From CAZLMW01 sp964560875 (lineage in GTDB: Bacteria > Myxococcota_A > UBA9042), in NCBI GenBank assembly GCA_964560875.1, contig CAZLMW010000140.1:1-19512 (forward strand): a stretch of DNA of 19,512 nucleotides, read 5' to 3'. The notes under the pieces are model-generated. The model did no database searches. It had not been told where the DNA came from and was given only the letters and a program-made list of their open reading frames with translations. Of the stretch, positions 7,688 to 16,603 are shown piece after piece (the first letter of the stretch is position 1; each line of letters starts with the position of its first letter). Made by a program: the position numbers and the translations under genes.

Positions 7688-10417
7688 TCAAAGCAGACCT
7701 TCTCTTGCTGCACGGAAGAACGCGTCGATCGCGGGCTGGATTCCCGCCGCGTCGCTACCACCCGCCTGGGCGAAGTCCGGACGGCCACCACCGCGTCCAC
7801 CGATGAGGGGAGCGAGCTGGCCCACGAGCTTGCCGGCGTGCAGGCGCTTGGATTCTTCCTTGCTGACCGCAATGAGCATCGTGACTTTGCCATCGGCTTG
7901 CCTGGAAAGCAGCAACACCGCGCCGCGGCCGTTCTTGTCGCGCTGCTGATCGCCGAGCGCCCGCAGGTCCTTGCCACCGACACCGTCGACGACCTTGGCC
8001 ATCACGTGCAGGTGACCGAACTTTTTATGAATCGCGCCATCTTCACCGCCGTCCTCGGAGGCGGCCGCTTTGGCGAGCGCCAGCTGTTGCCGGGTCTGGC
8101 GGAGCTCTTTTTCGAGCCGTCGCACCTGGTCGAGCGTGGCTGCGACCCGCGCATCGGCGTCTTCGACCTTGGCGTTGAAGCGTTGAGCGACCGTGTTCAG
8201 CGCCGTCCACGCCTCGTTCATCCGGTCGACGGCCGTGAGGTGACAGACCGCTTCCATGCGCCGCACACCGGCCGAAACGCCGGTCTCGGTCATCACCTTG
8301 ATCAAGCCGATATCGCCGGTGCTGCCGACGTGCGTGCCGCCGCAAAGCTCGACCGAGTCGCCGATCTCCATCACGCGAACGACGGCGCCGTACTTGTCGC
8401 CGAAAAACATCAACGCGCCGCGATCCTTGGCCTCGTCCATCGTGCAGTTCGACCACGTCGTCTGGGCGTTGGCGAGCACCATCTCGTTGGCCGCGCGCTC
8501 CACATCTGCGACCTCTTTGGCGGACAGCGCGGCGAAGTGGCTGAAGTCGAAACGCAAGCGATCACACGTCACGAGCGATCCGCGCTGCTGGACATGACCT
8601 CCGAGCACGTCGCGAAGGGCCTTGTGCAGGATGTGTGTGGCGGAGTGATGGGCTTTGACGCCGTCGCGGTGATCAGGATCGACGGTTGCGCGCACCTTGT
8701 CGCCGATGTCGAGCGAGCCACGTTCGATGCGAACCGTGTGCAGCACGATGCGGTCGGCGGGTTTTTGCGTGTCCTCGACGATGGCGCGATCGGCGGTGGT
8801 CTTGAGGTCATTCCACGCGAAGTGGCCCTTGTCGCCGACCTGACCGCCGCCTTCTCCATAAAAGGGCGTCTTGTCGAGCGCGACCTCCACGAGGTCGCCG
8901 GGATGGGCAAACTCGACCCGCAGGCTGTCCTTGTAGATGGCGAGCACCGTGGCGCCCTCGACGAAATCTGTGTCGAACCCGACGAACTCGGACGTCAGCC
9001 CGAGCCGCTGCAGGTCGCCAGCCACGCCGTCGGCCACGCTGATCGTCTGTTTCCACGACTTGCGACCACGCTTGCGCTGCCTCTCCATCGCCGCGTTGAA
9101 GCCGTCCATGTCGACCGTGCAGCCGCGCTCTTCGGCGATCAACGCCGTCAGATCGACCGGGAAACCGTTGCTGTCGTAGAGCCGAAAAACCGTGCCGCCG
9201 TCGAGCTCGGTCCCGCCCTGGGCGACCACTTCGTCGAGCGCCTTGCCCAGCATTTTCAGCCCGCTCTCCAAGGTGCGGCCAAACCGCTCTTCTTCACGGC
9301 GCACGACGCGGACCATGACCTCACGATGGGTCGCCAGCTCGGGGAACTGTTCGCCCATCAGGTCGACGACGCGATCGCAGACCCGCCACAGGAACGGCCC
9401 GCCGATGCCGAGGTTTCGCCCGAACCGAATCGCCCGCCGCATGATGCGCCGCAGGACGTAGCCGCGGCCCTCGTTGTCGGGGTAGATGGCTTCGGCGATC
9501 AGGAAAGCGGCCGCCCGCGCGTGGTCTGCGACGACACGAAACGCCACGTCCTGCTCGATGTCGGGGTCGGTGCAGACCCGTCCGTCGGCCGAAAAGCGCG
9601 CGCCGTACGTCTTGCCGCACATCTGCTCGGTCACGGCCACCAGCTCGCGCATGATGTCGGTGCCGTAGTTGCTCGGCACGCCCTGGACGACCGACGTGAT
9701 GCGCTCCAGCCCCATTCCCGTGTCGACGCAGGGCACCGGCAGCGCGTTGAGGCGGCCGTCGGACTGCCGGTCGTATTGCATGAAGACGAGGTTCCACACC
9801 TCCATGTAGCGGGCTTCGTCGGCGGGGAAGCTCCACGGCTCGCCCGGGCGCATGTCGAAGTAGATTTCGCTGCATGGACCGCACGGGCCGGTCTCCCCCA
9901 TCGCCCAGAAGTTGTCCTTGGCGGTCATCGGCACGATGCGATCGGCGGGCAACCCGCTGATATCGGCCCACAGCTCGCGCGCCTCGTCATCGCACGGCAC
10001 GTTCTCGTCGCCTTCGAAGTAGGTGGCGACAAGGCGCGACGGGTCCAGGTCGAGCACGCCGGTCAGGAAGTCCCACGCGTGGCGGATGGCCTCTTCTTTG
10101 AAGTAGCCGCCGAAGCTGAAGTTGCCGAGCATCTCGAAGAGCGTCTGGTGGCGCTGCGTGCGACCGACGTTTTCAAGGTCGTTGTGTTTGCCCGACACGC
10201 GCAGGCACTTCTGGGTGGTCGTGACGGCAGCGTGAGGCGGGGCCTGGACGCCGGTGAAGTAGTCCTTGAACTGCACCATGCCCGCGTTGATGAACAGCAG
10301 CGTCGGGTCGGCGGGCGGCAGCAACGAGTGACTCGCCATGATCCGGTGTTGCCGGTCGCGGAAGAAGTGCAGGAAAGCGGTGCGGATCTCGGCGGTGGTC
10401 TGAGGATTGCCGTACAT
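7688..10417 (-). CDS. alaS: Alanyl-tRNA synthetase
   Basis: Charges tRNA-Ala with alanine and hydrolyses mischarged Ser- or Gly-tRNA-Ala. It is a complete cytoplasmic enzyme of 909 residues, a usual length. The N-terminal class II catalytic domain shows FINAGMVQFKDYF, QKCLRVSGKHNDLENVG and FEMLGNFSFGGYFKEEAI. The editing domain keeps its four zinc ligands: H591 and H595 in HHSATHIL, C692 and H696 in CGGTH. A coiled segment rich in Arg/Gln/Leu follows, then the C-Ala (DHHA1) domain with GGRGGGRPDFAQAGG. The frame extends 27 codons further upstream. The start at 10417 (MYGNPQTT) is preferred because GGAGG (10425-10429) lies 7 bases before it, whereas it is only one base before the ATG at 10423. 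Divergence and codon use look ordinary. Confidence 0.97.
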   Translation of the reverse strand: MYGNPQTTAEIRTAFLHFFRDRQHRIMASHSLLPPADPTLLFINAGMVQFKDYFTGVQAPPHAAVTTTQKCLRVSGKHNDLENVGRTQRHQTLFEMLGNFSFGGYFKEEAIRHAWDFLTGVLDLDPSRLVATYFEGDENVPCDDEARELWADISGLPADRIVPMTAKDNFWAMGETGPCGPCSEIYFDMRPGEPWSFPADEARYMEVWNLVFMQYDRQSDGRLNALPVPCVDTGMGLERITSVVQGVPSNYGTDIMRELVAVTEQMCGKTYGARFSADGRVCTDPDIEQDVAFRVVADHARAAAFLIAEAIYPDNEGRGYVLRRIMRRAIRFGRNLGIGGPFLWRVCDRVVDLMGEQFPELATHREVMVRVVRREEERFGRTLESGLKMLGKALDEVVAQGGTELDGGTVFRLYDSNGFPVDLTALIAEERGCTVDMDGFNAAMERQRKRGRKSWKQTISVADGVAGDLQRLGLTSEFVGFDTDFVEGATVLAIYKDSLRVEFAHPGDLVEVALDKTPFYGEGGGQVGDKGHFAWNDLKTTADRAIVEDTQKPADRIVLHTVRIERGSLDIGDKVRATVDPDHRDGVKAHHSATHILHKALRDVLGGHVQQRGSLVTCDRLRFDFSHFAALSAKEVADVERAANEMVLANAQTTWSNCTMDEAKDRGALMFFGDKYGAVVRVMEIGDSVELCGGTHVGSTGDIGLIKVMTETGVSAGVRRMEAVCHLTAVDRMNEAWTALNTVAQRFNAKVEDADARVAATLDQVRRLEKELRQTRQQLALAKAAASEDGGEDGAIHKKFGHLHVMAKVVDGVGGKDLRALGDQQRDKNGRGAVLLLSRQADGKVTMLIAVSKEESKRLHAGKLVGQLAPLIGGRGGGRPDFAQAGGSDAAGIQPAIDAFFRAAREGLL

Positions 10418-10472
10418 CGTCATGCCTCCAATCAGGCGCCCTTTTCGCTGGCTCGGGGCGCGAGGGGCCGGG

Positions 10473-10500
10473 ACTATACGGGACCGCACCGGCGTCACAA
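10473..10500 (-). promoter_or_regulatory. Sigma70-like promoter upstream of alaS
   Basis: On the minus strand TTGTGA (10495-10500) is followed by 16 bases and TATAGT (10473-10478). The -10 matches TATAAT at five of six positions and the -35 matches TTGACA at four of six. Transcription would start near 10466, leaving a leader of about 50 bases before the alaS ATG. It lies in the 108-bp space after the upstream minus-strand gene, so alaS need not depend on that gene for transcription. Confidence 0.5.
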
Positions 10501-10525
10501 GGCCGAACGCAGATTCGAATCAACC

Positions 10526-11476
10526 TCAGCAATAACCGTCTTCGGAGGGCGGTGGCTCCACGTCGAAGAGAAACTCGCCGTACTTGGCATCGAAGGCGTC
10601 ACCGAGATACGGATCGAGGTGCCAGAGGAGCTGCGCGGCGGGCCAGCTGAAGACCTCCCAGTACGGCCACGCGATCGGGCCGTCGGTCGTGCCCAGGAAC
10701 TCACAGCGTTCGATATCGGCTCGAAGGGCCTCGTACTCGCACCGCAGCGGGTGGTGATCGAGGTCGACATAGTCGCGCCGCATCGCGATGTTGAGAAGCG
10801 CAGCGCTGGCCCGCAGCTCGCCCAGGGTGATAGGCTTGGTGCGCACGTCCAGGCGCGAGTCGATCCAGCGTTTGACCACCTGCGCGCGGTCGCAGTGCAC
10901 GGTCGCGACGTGTTTGTAGGCCTTTTCGCCCGCCGTATCACCGTTCACGGCGCGCACCAAATCCGCACGCGTGCAGCCCCAGCACACGATGCGCTCGATA
11001 TTTTCGTGGGGAAAGCGCCGCGCGAGGTCGTCCAGCAGCTTGCTGACGGCCCGCGTTGTTGTCGGCGCGTCGGTTGGGTCGAGCCAGCGCGCCGCTTCGC
11101 AGAAATCGTCGGCCCACGATGCGATGGCACGCGGCAATCCAAGCACGGCCATCACGTCAGCGAGCGTCTTGAGCGGCACGTCCGCGGCCACCGCCAACAC
11201 CTCGCGCCAGACCTCGAGCCACACATCGCAGGCTTCGTCGAGGGTGGCCAGCTCGAGCAGGGCATACCCTTCGCGCAATCGCTCGCGCAGCCAACGACTC
11301 CTATCGCCGGCGGTCTTCCAGCGCTTGTGCATCGGCCCCGACCTTTGCATCGGCCCCGACCTTTCGATCGACCCCTGCGGCCCACTGCCCTGTTCGTCGC
11401 GGCGTCGGTCGCCGCCCGAGAAGGTGATCGGATTGGTGTTGATCGCGGCTTTTTTCCGCTGTCCTGTTGGTCGCAT
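10526..11476 (-). CDS. Hypothetical cytoplasmic protein, not recognised
   Basis: 316 residues with no signal peptide or membrane segment. The ATG is supported by GGGAG (11484-11488) 7 bases upstream. Residues 1-50 are polar and low-complexity (RKKAAINTN, GGDRRRDEQ) and include the hexapeptide repeat RSGPMQ-RSGPMH, encoded by an exact 18-bp tandem duplication. The rest is mainly alpha-helical in appearance, rich in Trp, Leu, Glu and Arg, with a CWGC pair near residue 163 and an acidic C-terminus ending in PPPSEDGYC. A shorter form starting at the Met of MHKRWK (about residue 49) would omit the repeat and is an alternative. It lies upstream of alaS on the same strand, separated by 108 bp with its own promoter candidate, so a functional link is not implied. 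Confidence 0.72.
   Translation of the reverse strand: MRPTGQRKKAAINTNPITFSGGDRRRDEQGSGPQGSIERSGPMQRSGPMHKRWKTAGDRSRWLRERLREGYALLELATLDEACDVWLEVWREVLAVAADVPLKTLADVMAVLGLPRAIASWADDFCEAARWLDPTDAPTTTRAVSKLLDDLARRFPHENIERIVCWGCTRADLVRAVNGDTAGEKAYKHVATVHCDRAQVVKRWIDSRLDVRTKPITLGELRASAALLNIAMRRDYVDLDHHPLRCEYEALRADIERCEFLGTTDGPIAWPYWEVFSWPAAQLLWHLDPYLGDAFDAKYGEFLFDVEPPPSEDGYC
11329..11364. repeat. Exact 18-bp tandem repeat inside the hypothetical gene
   Basis: Two head-to-tail copies of GCATCGGCCCCGACCTTT (11329-11346 and 11347-11364), in frame within the minus-strand gene, encode RSGPM(Q/H) twice. A decayed third unit (CGATCGACCCCTGC) follows. The unit is a multiple of three, so copy-number change would keep the frame. 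Confidence 0.9.
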
Positions 11477-11682
11477 CGGTCATCTCCCGCCGGCAAATCC
11501 ACGCCGGCCTCTTTGATAAGTGATCGGGAGTTCGCCGAATTTCTTTACGAACCGTGGCACTGAAAGGCCTTGGGGGAGCGCCTCGGCGGGCGTGGATCGG
11601 GCGGTGACAGGGCCCGGTGGTCGCAGATTTGGCTTGCCGCTATGCTCGCGGCCCCCGCTGTCCACGAATCCGGAGAGGCGCG

Positions 11683-14139
11683 ATGCCCGACGACGTTCAC
11701 GGCCGTTCCCCACAAGGCACCTGGACCGGTGCCAGCGTGCCCAGGCCCGAGGCCCGAGATAAGGTCACCGGCGACCTCAAGTACATCGACGACGTGCCCT
11801 TCGAGGGCCTGTGGGGTGTGACCCTGCGCACCACCGTCGCGCGCGGCACGATCACCAACGTGCGCTTTCTCGATGGCGGGCCCGATTGGCGCGAATTCGT
11901 GATCGTCAGCGCCAATGACATCCCCCGTCTCGGCGCCGATGGCCACGACCGCAACCTGGTCGACTTGATCGAACGCGATCAGCCCTACCTGGTCCGCGAC
12001 GAAGTGCGTCACGTGCACGAGCCGATCATGCTCATCGGACACCGCGATCTCGAGACCGCCCGCGAGGCGCTCAAGTTCATCGAGGTGAAATACGCGCCCA
12101 AGCCGCCGGTGCTCGATTACCGACAAGACCCGGCGCCCGACCAGATCCAACACGGCGACGACAACGTCTTTCACCGCATCCTGGTGAGCAAAGGGGCCGC
12201 CGATGCCGACGACGACGGCCGCGCGTTCGAGGACGTCTTCGACAACGCCGCCAAGATCATCGAAGGCCAGTACGGCACCAGCGCGCAAGAGCAGTGCTAC
12301 ATCGAACCGCAGTGCATGATCGCGCGGATCGACGTCGACGACCCCAACGAGCACGCCGGCCCCGTGTGGCCGCGCAACGGCTTCAAGGTGACGATCGAAG
12401 GCTCGATGCAGTGCCCGTACTACGTGCACAAAGCGATGAAGACCCTGTTTCAGCTGCCCGACAAGAAGGTGCGCATCATCGCGTCGCCGCTCGGTGGTGG
12501 ATTTGGAGGCAAGGAAGACTACCCGTCGATCATCGCCGGACACGCCGCGCTGCTGGCCCTGAAGTCTCGGATGCCGGTCAAAATCCTCTACGACCGCGTC
12601 GAGGACATGTGCGCCACGACCAAGCGCCACCCGTCGCAATCGTGGATCCGCACCGCACACGACGAGGCCGGTCGGCTGCTCGGTGTGGACATGAGCGTGC
12701 GACTCGACGGCGGCGCCTACCTGACCCTGTCGCCTGTCGTCCTGTCGCGCGGCGCCATTCATGCCGGCGGGCCGTATCGCGTGCCCCATGTGCGCATCAA
12801 CAACGAAGTCGTGCTCAGCAACACGCCGCCCAACGGAGCCTTTCGTGGCTTTGGAGCGCCGCAGACAATCTTCGCCTTCGAGCGGCACCTGGACATCTGC
12901 GCGGACACGTTCGCGATGGATCCCGCTGACATGCGGCGCATCAACCTGATCAAGCAGGGCGACGAGATCGCGGTCAGCCAGACGATCCATGAGCCGATCA
13001 AGCTCGAGACCTGGATGGAGGCCGCGCTCGACGCGACGAACTACCATCAAAAGCGCAAGGAATACGACGAATTCAACGCCGAACAAGTGGCCAACAATGG
13101 GCCTTGGCGACGCGGGGTCGGGCTGGCCACGTTCATGCATGGAGCCGGGTTCACAGGGTCGGGCGAGGACTATCTCGCGTCGATCGTCGACGTGCGCGCG
13201 ACGCCAGAGGGCCAGGTCGAGGTGCTGACCGCAAACACGGAGATGGGTCAAGGCAGCATCACGGTGTTCACCCAAATCGCCGCCGACGCGACGGGACTCG
13301 ACCTCGAAGACATCTGGATCGCGGCCAACGACACGGAGCACGTGCCCAACTCCGGCCCGACGGTGGCGTCGCGCACGTCCATGGTCGTCGGTCACCTCGT
13401 GGCGCGAGCCTGCGATAACCTCGTCGAAGGGCTGCAGAGCGCGCGACTGCTCGGCGACTCCGATATCCGTGACGACGGCGTTCCGACGCCAATCAGCGCG
13501 CTTTCCGAGGGTGTTGGCCAGCGCTACAAGGCCGAATCCCTGCGGCGCGCATTACGAATGGCGGCTGAGCGCGGCGGAGACGTCGCGAAAGGCACCGCGC
13601 AATACCAGCGACCGCCGGGGCCAACCTGGGACGACAAGGCTTACAAGGGTGTCGCCTATGGCACGTACGCATGGGCTACCTACGTCGCTGATGTCGAGGT
13701 CGATATGCGCAGCTTCGAGGTCATCGTGCTCGACTTTGTGGCCAGCCAGGAGATCGGCAAGGTGCTCAACCCTGTGCTCGCCCGCGGGCAGATCGAAGGT
13801 GGCGCCGTGCAGGGCATCGGTTGGGCGTTGCTCGAAGACACCGTGCTCGATGAAAACGGCGGCATGGCCAACCACAACATGACGACTTATGTGGTGCCGA
13901 CGTTCGCCGACGTGCCGCGCATCAACGTGCTGTTCCAAGAGCAGCCTTACGACTACGGCCCGATGGGCGCCAAGGGCATCGGCGAGCTCCCGATGGACGG
14001 TCCGGCGCCCGCGGTGGTCAACGCCGTGTCGCACGCCGTCGGTGTACAGGTGAACGATTTGCCCTGCTCGCCCGAGCGGCTGATGGACGCCTATCTCGCC
14101 GGGGTCGCCGCGCAGAGAAGCGAGGAGGACGCGCAATGA
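11683..14139 (+). CDS. Xanthine dehydrogenase-type molybdenum hydroxylase, molybdopterin-binding large subunit
   Basis: Catalytic subunit of a heterotrimeric molybdenum hydroxylase, 818 residues. The ATG at 11683 is preceded by GGAGAGG (11672-11678); the frame runs 22 codons further upstream without a better start. An N-terminal aldehyde oxidase-type small domain (PEARDKVTGDLKYIDDVP) is followed by the cofactor domain. Cofactor motifs are GGGFGGKE (E278), AFRGFGAPQ (R388), TANTEMGQGS and GAKGIGELP with the catalytic base E768. E278 and R356 (in LSRGAIHAGGPY) align with bovine xanthine oxidase Glu802 and Arg880, which orient purines and are replaced in aldehyde oxidases. This favours a purine substrate, but substrate cannot be fixed from sequence alone. 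It is the first gene of the operon and overlaps the next by ATGA. No clear promoter is seen in the 206-bp space upstream. Confidence 0.93.
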   Translation: MPDDVHGRSPQGTWTGASVPRPEARDKVTGDLKYIDDVPFEGLWGVTLRTTVARGTITNVRFLDGGPDWREFVIVSANDIPRLGADGHDRNLVDLIERDQPYLVRDEVRHVHEPIMLIGHRDLETAREALKFIEVKYAPKPPVLDYRQDPAPDQIQHGDDNVFHRILVSKGAADADDDGRAFEDVFDNAAKIIEGQYGTSAQEQCYIEPQCMIARIDVDDPNEHAGPVWPRNGFKVTIEGSMQCPYYVHKAMKTLFQLPDKKVRIIASPLGGGFGGKEDYPSIIAGHAALLALKSRMPVKILYDRVEDMCATTKRHPSQSWIRTAHDEAGRLLGVDMSVRLDGGAYLTLSPVVLSRGAIHAGGPYRVPHVRINNEVVLSNTPPNGAFRGFGAPQTIFAFERHLDICADTFAMDPADMRRINLIKQGDEIAVSQTIHEPIKLETWMEAALDATNYHQKRKEYDEFNAEQVANNGPWRRGVGLATFMHGAGFTGSGEDYLASIVDVRATPEGQVEVLTANTEMGQGSITVFTQIAADATGLDLEDIWIAANDTEHVPNSGPTVASRTSMVVGHLVARACDNLVEGLQSARLLGDSDIRDDGVPTPISALSEGVGQRYKAESLRRALRMAAERGGDVAKGTAQYQRPPGPTWDDKAYKGVAYGTYAWATYVADVEVDMRSFEVIVLDFVASQEIGKVLNPVLARGQIEGGAVQGIGWALLEDTVLDENGGMANHNMTTYVVPTFADVPRINVLFQEQPYDYGPMGAKGIGELPMDGPAPAVVNAVSHAVGVQVNDLPCSPERLMDAYLAGVAAQRSEEDAQ

Positions 14140-14675
14140 GTGAAATCACCCGAGACCGCGTGTCCGCCGGGGCGATCACCCAGGCCGTGCCGGTCGTGGT
14201 CGAATTCGAGCTCAACGGCAAACAACGCCATTGGGCCGCGCCGCCATTTTCCCGGTTGCTCGATGTGCTCCGCTACAAGATGGAGCTCACCGGCACGAAG
14301 GAAGGCTGCGGCGAAGGCGAGTGCGGCGCGTGCACGGTGCTGATCGACGGAATGCCGGTCAACGCCTGCCTGGTTCCCTTCTGCCAGGTGGCCGGGGCCA
14401 GTGTCGTGACGGTCGAAGGCCTCGCTGAACACGACGTCCTCCACCCGGTGCAAGAAGCGTTCATCGAACACGGCGGCGCCCAATGCGGCATCTGCACGCC
14501 CGGCATGGTCGTGACCGCTGCGTGGATGGTCGACAACGGCATCCCCGGCGACCACATCGACAAGGTCATGGCCGGCAATATCTGCCGCTGCACGGGCTAC
14601 GGCTGCATCGTCAATAGCGTCAAGGCCGCGATCGACCGGGTCGCCGAGATGGAAGAGGCGGAGGACGCTCGATGA
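14136..14675 (+). CDS. Xanthine dehydrogenase-type 2Fe-2S subunit
   Basis: Electron-transfer subunit of the molybdenum hydroxylase, passing electrons from the Mo centre to FAD. It has 179 residues and carries both expected clusters. The plant-ferredoxin type cluster uses C58, C63, C66 and C78 (CGEGECGACT...NAC). The all-helical [2Fe-2S] cluster uses C117, C120, C150 and C152 (QCGICTPGM and CRCTGY). Full length for the family, apart from a polar 20-residue N-terminal extension. The ATG overlaps the stop of the large subunit (ATGA) and has AGGAGG at 14123-14128, 7 bases away, so translation is probably coupled. Confidence 0.95.
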   Translation: MSEITRDRVSAGAITQAVPVVVEFELNGKQRHWAAPPFSRLLDVLRYKMELTGTKEGCGEGECGACTVLIDGMPVNACLVPFCQVAGASVVTVEGLAEHDVLHPVQEAFIEHGGAQCGICTPGMVVTAAWMVDNGIPGDHIDKVMAGNICRCTGYGCIVNSVKAAIDRVAEMEEAEDAR

Positions 14676-15577
14676 TCCAGTACTCGCGCATCGAGGTGCT
14701 GCGGCCGACGAATCTGAACGAAGCGCTCAAGTGGATGCACGACGCCGCTGAGAAGGGCGACCCGTTGCGCCCGATGGCCGGCTGCACCGACATCATGGTC
14801 GACGCCAACAGCGGACGGCTGAAGTGGCAGCGTTTTATCGACCTGTGGGGGCTGCGGTTTGCGCTCGGTGAGCTCGAATGGGCGCTCGCTGGAGCCGTCG
14901 ATCCCGGCAGCCTGCAGATCGGCGCCCTCGCAACGTACGGAGACCTGCTTGCCGACGCCCGCGCTTGCGAAGAGCTCCCCACCCTCGCGTGCGCGTCCTC
15001 GCTCATCGGCGCGACCCAGATCCAGGCCCGCGGAACGTTCGCCGGAAACATCGAAAACGGCTCACCGGCCGCCGATGCGGTGCCTGTGCTGATGGCCATG
15101 GACGCCCGCGTGCGCCTGCAGAGCGTGCGCGGAATGCGGGAAGTCGCGCTGGCCGACTACTACACCGGCTATCGCGCCACCCAGCGCGCCGAGGACGAGC
15201 TGATCACCGCCATCATGCTGCCCAAACAAGCGATCGGCGCCCGCGGCCACTTCTTTCGCAAGGTCGGCACCCGCGCCTTCCAAGCGATCACCAAGGTCGG
15301 ACTCGCCGCCCGAATCTGCTGGAAAGACGACGCGATCGAGCACGCCCGCGTGGTCGCCGTGGCGATGGCACCGACGATCACCCGCTGCGAAAACATCGAA
15401 CGCGCGCTGCTCGGTGTCTCGGTGGTCAATGAAGCGGTCAACGACAAGCTGCGCGAAGCCCAGGCCTACGATCTCAAGCCGATCAGCGACGTGCGCTCCA
15501 CCGATCGGTACCGCAACGAGGTCTTTCACCGCCTCGTCTGCCAGGCCATCGCCGAAACCCACCCCGACGCCGAGTAG
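14672..15577 (+). CDS. Xanthine dehydrogenase-type FAD-binding subunit
   Basis: Flavin subunit that takes electrons from the iron-sulfur subunit and passes them to the final acceptor (NAD+ or another carrier, not determinable here). 301 residues. The FAD_binding_5 domain shows the modified FAD-loop RPMAGCTDIMV (usually AGGTDL) and the second loop GTFAGNIENGSPAADAVP, which contacts the FAD phosphates. The C-terminal CODH flavoprotein domain is present (FRKVGTRAFQAITKV). There is no 4Fe-4S insertion of the 4-hydroxybenzoyl-CoA reductase kind. The ATG overlaps the previous stop (ATGA), with GGAGG at 14660-14664, 7 bases away. Confidence 0.93.
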   Translation: MIQYSRIEVLRPTNLNEALKWMHDAAEKGDPLRPMAGCTDIMVDANSGRLKWQRFIDLWGLRFALGELEWALAGAVDPGSLQIGALATYGDLLADARACEELPTLACASSLIGATQIQARGTFAGNIENGSPAADAVPVLMAMDARVRLQSVRGMREVALADYYTGYRATQRAEDELITAIMLPKQAIGARGHFFRKVGTRAFQAITKVGLAARICWKDDAIEHARVVAVAMAPTITRCENIERALLGVSVVNEAVNDKLREAQAYDLKPISDVRSTDRYRNEVFHRLVCQAIAETHPDAE

Positions 15578-15622
15578 AGGCGATCGGGCCGACAATCTCG
15601 TCTCAAACAAGCCAGACTCCAC

Positions 15623-16603
15623 ATGCACCCCGTAGTCCTCGATCCCGAGGGGCGCGTAGTCCTGCGTCACCTACCCGGCCTCGTCGCCGCTGGCCCCGCC
15701 GTGCTCGTCACCGTCTTCGAGGTCAACGGTTCGACACCGCGCCGGGTGGGCGCCCGCATGGTCTGCCGCGACGGACGCCTGCTCGCGGGAACAGTCGGCG
15801 GCGGCCACCTCGAGCTGCGCGCGATCGAGCTCGCAAAGACCGTGCAGGAATCGGGCAAAGACCACCTCAAGCGCTACCCGCTCGGCCCTGAGCTCGCACA
15901 ATGCTGCGGCGGGGTGATGACGCTTCTCTTTGAACCGATGAACGCCGCGCGCGCCGACGTGATCTGCGCCGCCCTCGACGCCGCCGAAAGAGGCGGACCA
16001 CCGCTGCAGACCAGGCATGGCGACAAGGTCCTGGCCGAGCTCCCGGGTTCGCCGGCCACCGCCGTCATCTTTGGCGCCGGACATGTGGGCGCCGCGCTGG
16101 CCAACGTCCTTTCGAGCTTGCCGTGGCGCGTGGTCGTGATCGATAGCCGACCCGAGTGGGCCGATCCGGCGCGCTTTCCCGCCACCACAGACGTGCTGTG
16201 CGAGCCGCCGACCGACGTCTTGCTCCGTTGGGGGTGGCTGGGACTCGACGCCACAAACGCCAGCGACGCGCCGGTCGCCAAGAAACGATGCTTCACCGTC
16301 GTCATGACGCATGATCACGGCCTGGATCGGGAGCTTATCGACGCCCTTTTGCGGATCGATCAGCGCTGCGGAGGCGGCGACCTGGCTTATGTCGGCGTGA
16401 TCGGCAGCAAGACCAAGATCGCGACGATGACCCGGCGATTGCGCGAACGCGGCCTGCCCGACGAGACGCTGCAAAGGCTTGTGGCCCCGATCGGGTTGCG
16501 GGTCGACGGGCGCATGGTGGGCGGCAAGCTCCCCGGCGAAATCGCCATCTCGGTGGCGGCCCAGCTGATCGATCTCGCCAAGAACGAGGACATAGCCACA
16601 TGA
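15623..16603 (+). CDS. xdhC: XdhC-type molybdenum cofactor chaperone for the hydroxylase
   Basis: Binds the molybdenum cofactor and delivers its sulfurated form to the apo-enzyme. 326 residues. The N-terminal XdhC/CoxI domain has STPRRVGARM, GTVGGGHLE and LGPELAQCCGG; the cysteine pair in the last is typical of the family. The C-terminal Rossmann-like domain has FGAGHVGAALA, MTHDHGLD and YVGVIGSK. The ATG is the first start in frame after the stop of the FAD subunit, 45 bases away, and has no clear ribosome site, so it may rely on reinitiation. It overlaps the following nucleotidyltransferase gene by ATGA, which suggests the two products work together. Confidence 0.92.
   Translation: MHPVVLDPEGRVVLRHLPGLVAAGPAVLVTVFEVNGSTPRRVGARMVCRDGRLLAGTVGGGHLELRAIELAKTVQESGKDHLKRYPLGPELAQCCGGVMTLLFEPMNAARADVICAALDAAERGGPPLQTRHGDKVLAELPGSPATAVIFGAGHVGAALANVLSSLPWRVVVIDSRPEWADPARFPATTDVLCEPPTDVLLRWGWLGLDATNASDAPVAKKRCFTVVMTHDHGLDRELIDALLRIDQRCGGGDLAYVGVIGSKTKIATMTRRLRERGLPDETLQRLVAPIGLRVDGRMVGGKLPGEIAISVAAQLIDLAKNEDIAT

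Noticed and set aside
7211..11563. Open frame of 1450 codons on the plus strand
   Set aside because: It lies antisense to alaS, the unknown 316-residue gene and the start of the membrane protein. Its residues are His/Arg/Asp/Val-rich in the manner of antisense GC-rich frames, and the opposite strand encodes a clear alaS.
11555..11574. TGGCAC...TTGG resembling a sigma54 promoter before the hydroxylase operon
   Set aside because: Eight bases separate the elements where four are needed, and the -12 element lacks its GC.
11606..11662. GACAG/CTGTC inverted repeat in the leader of the hydroxylase operon, considered as a molybdenum cofactor riboswitch
   Set aside because: Only a short bulged stem forms, and none of the conserved riboswitch features could be recognised.
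11545..13395. Open frame of 616 codons on the minus strand
   Set aside because: Antisense to the molybdenum subunit, which has unmistakable motifs.
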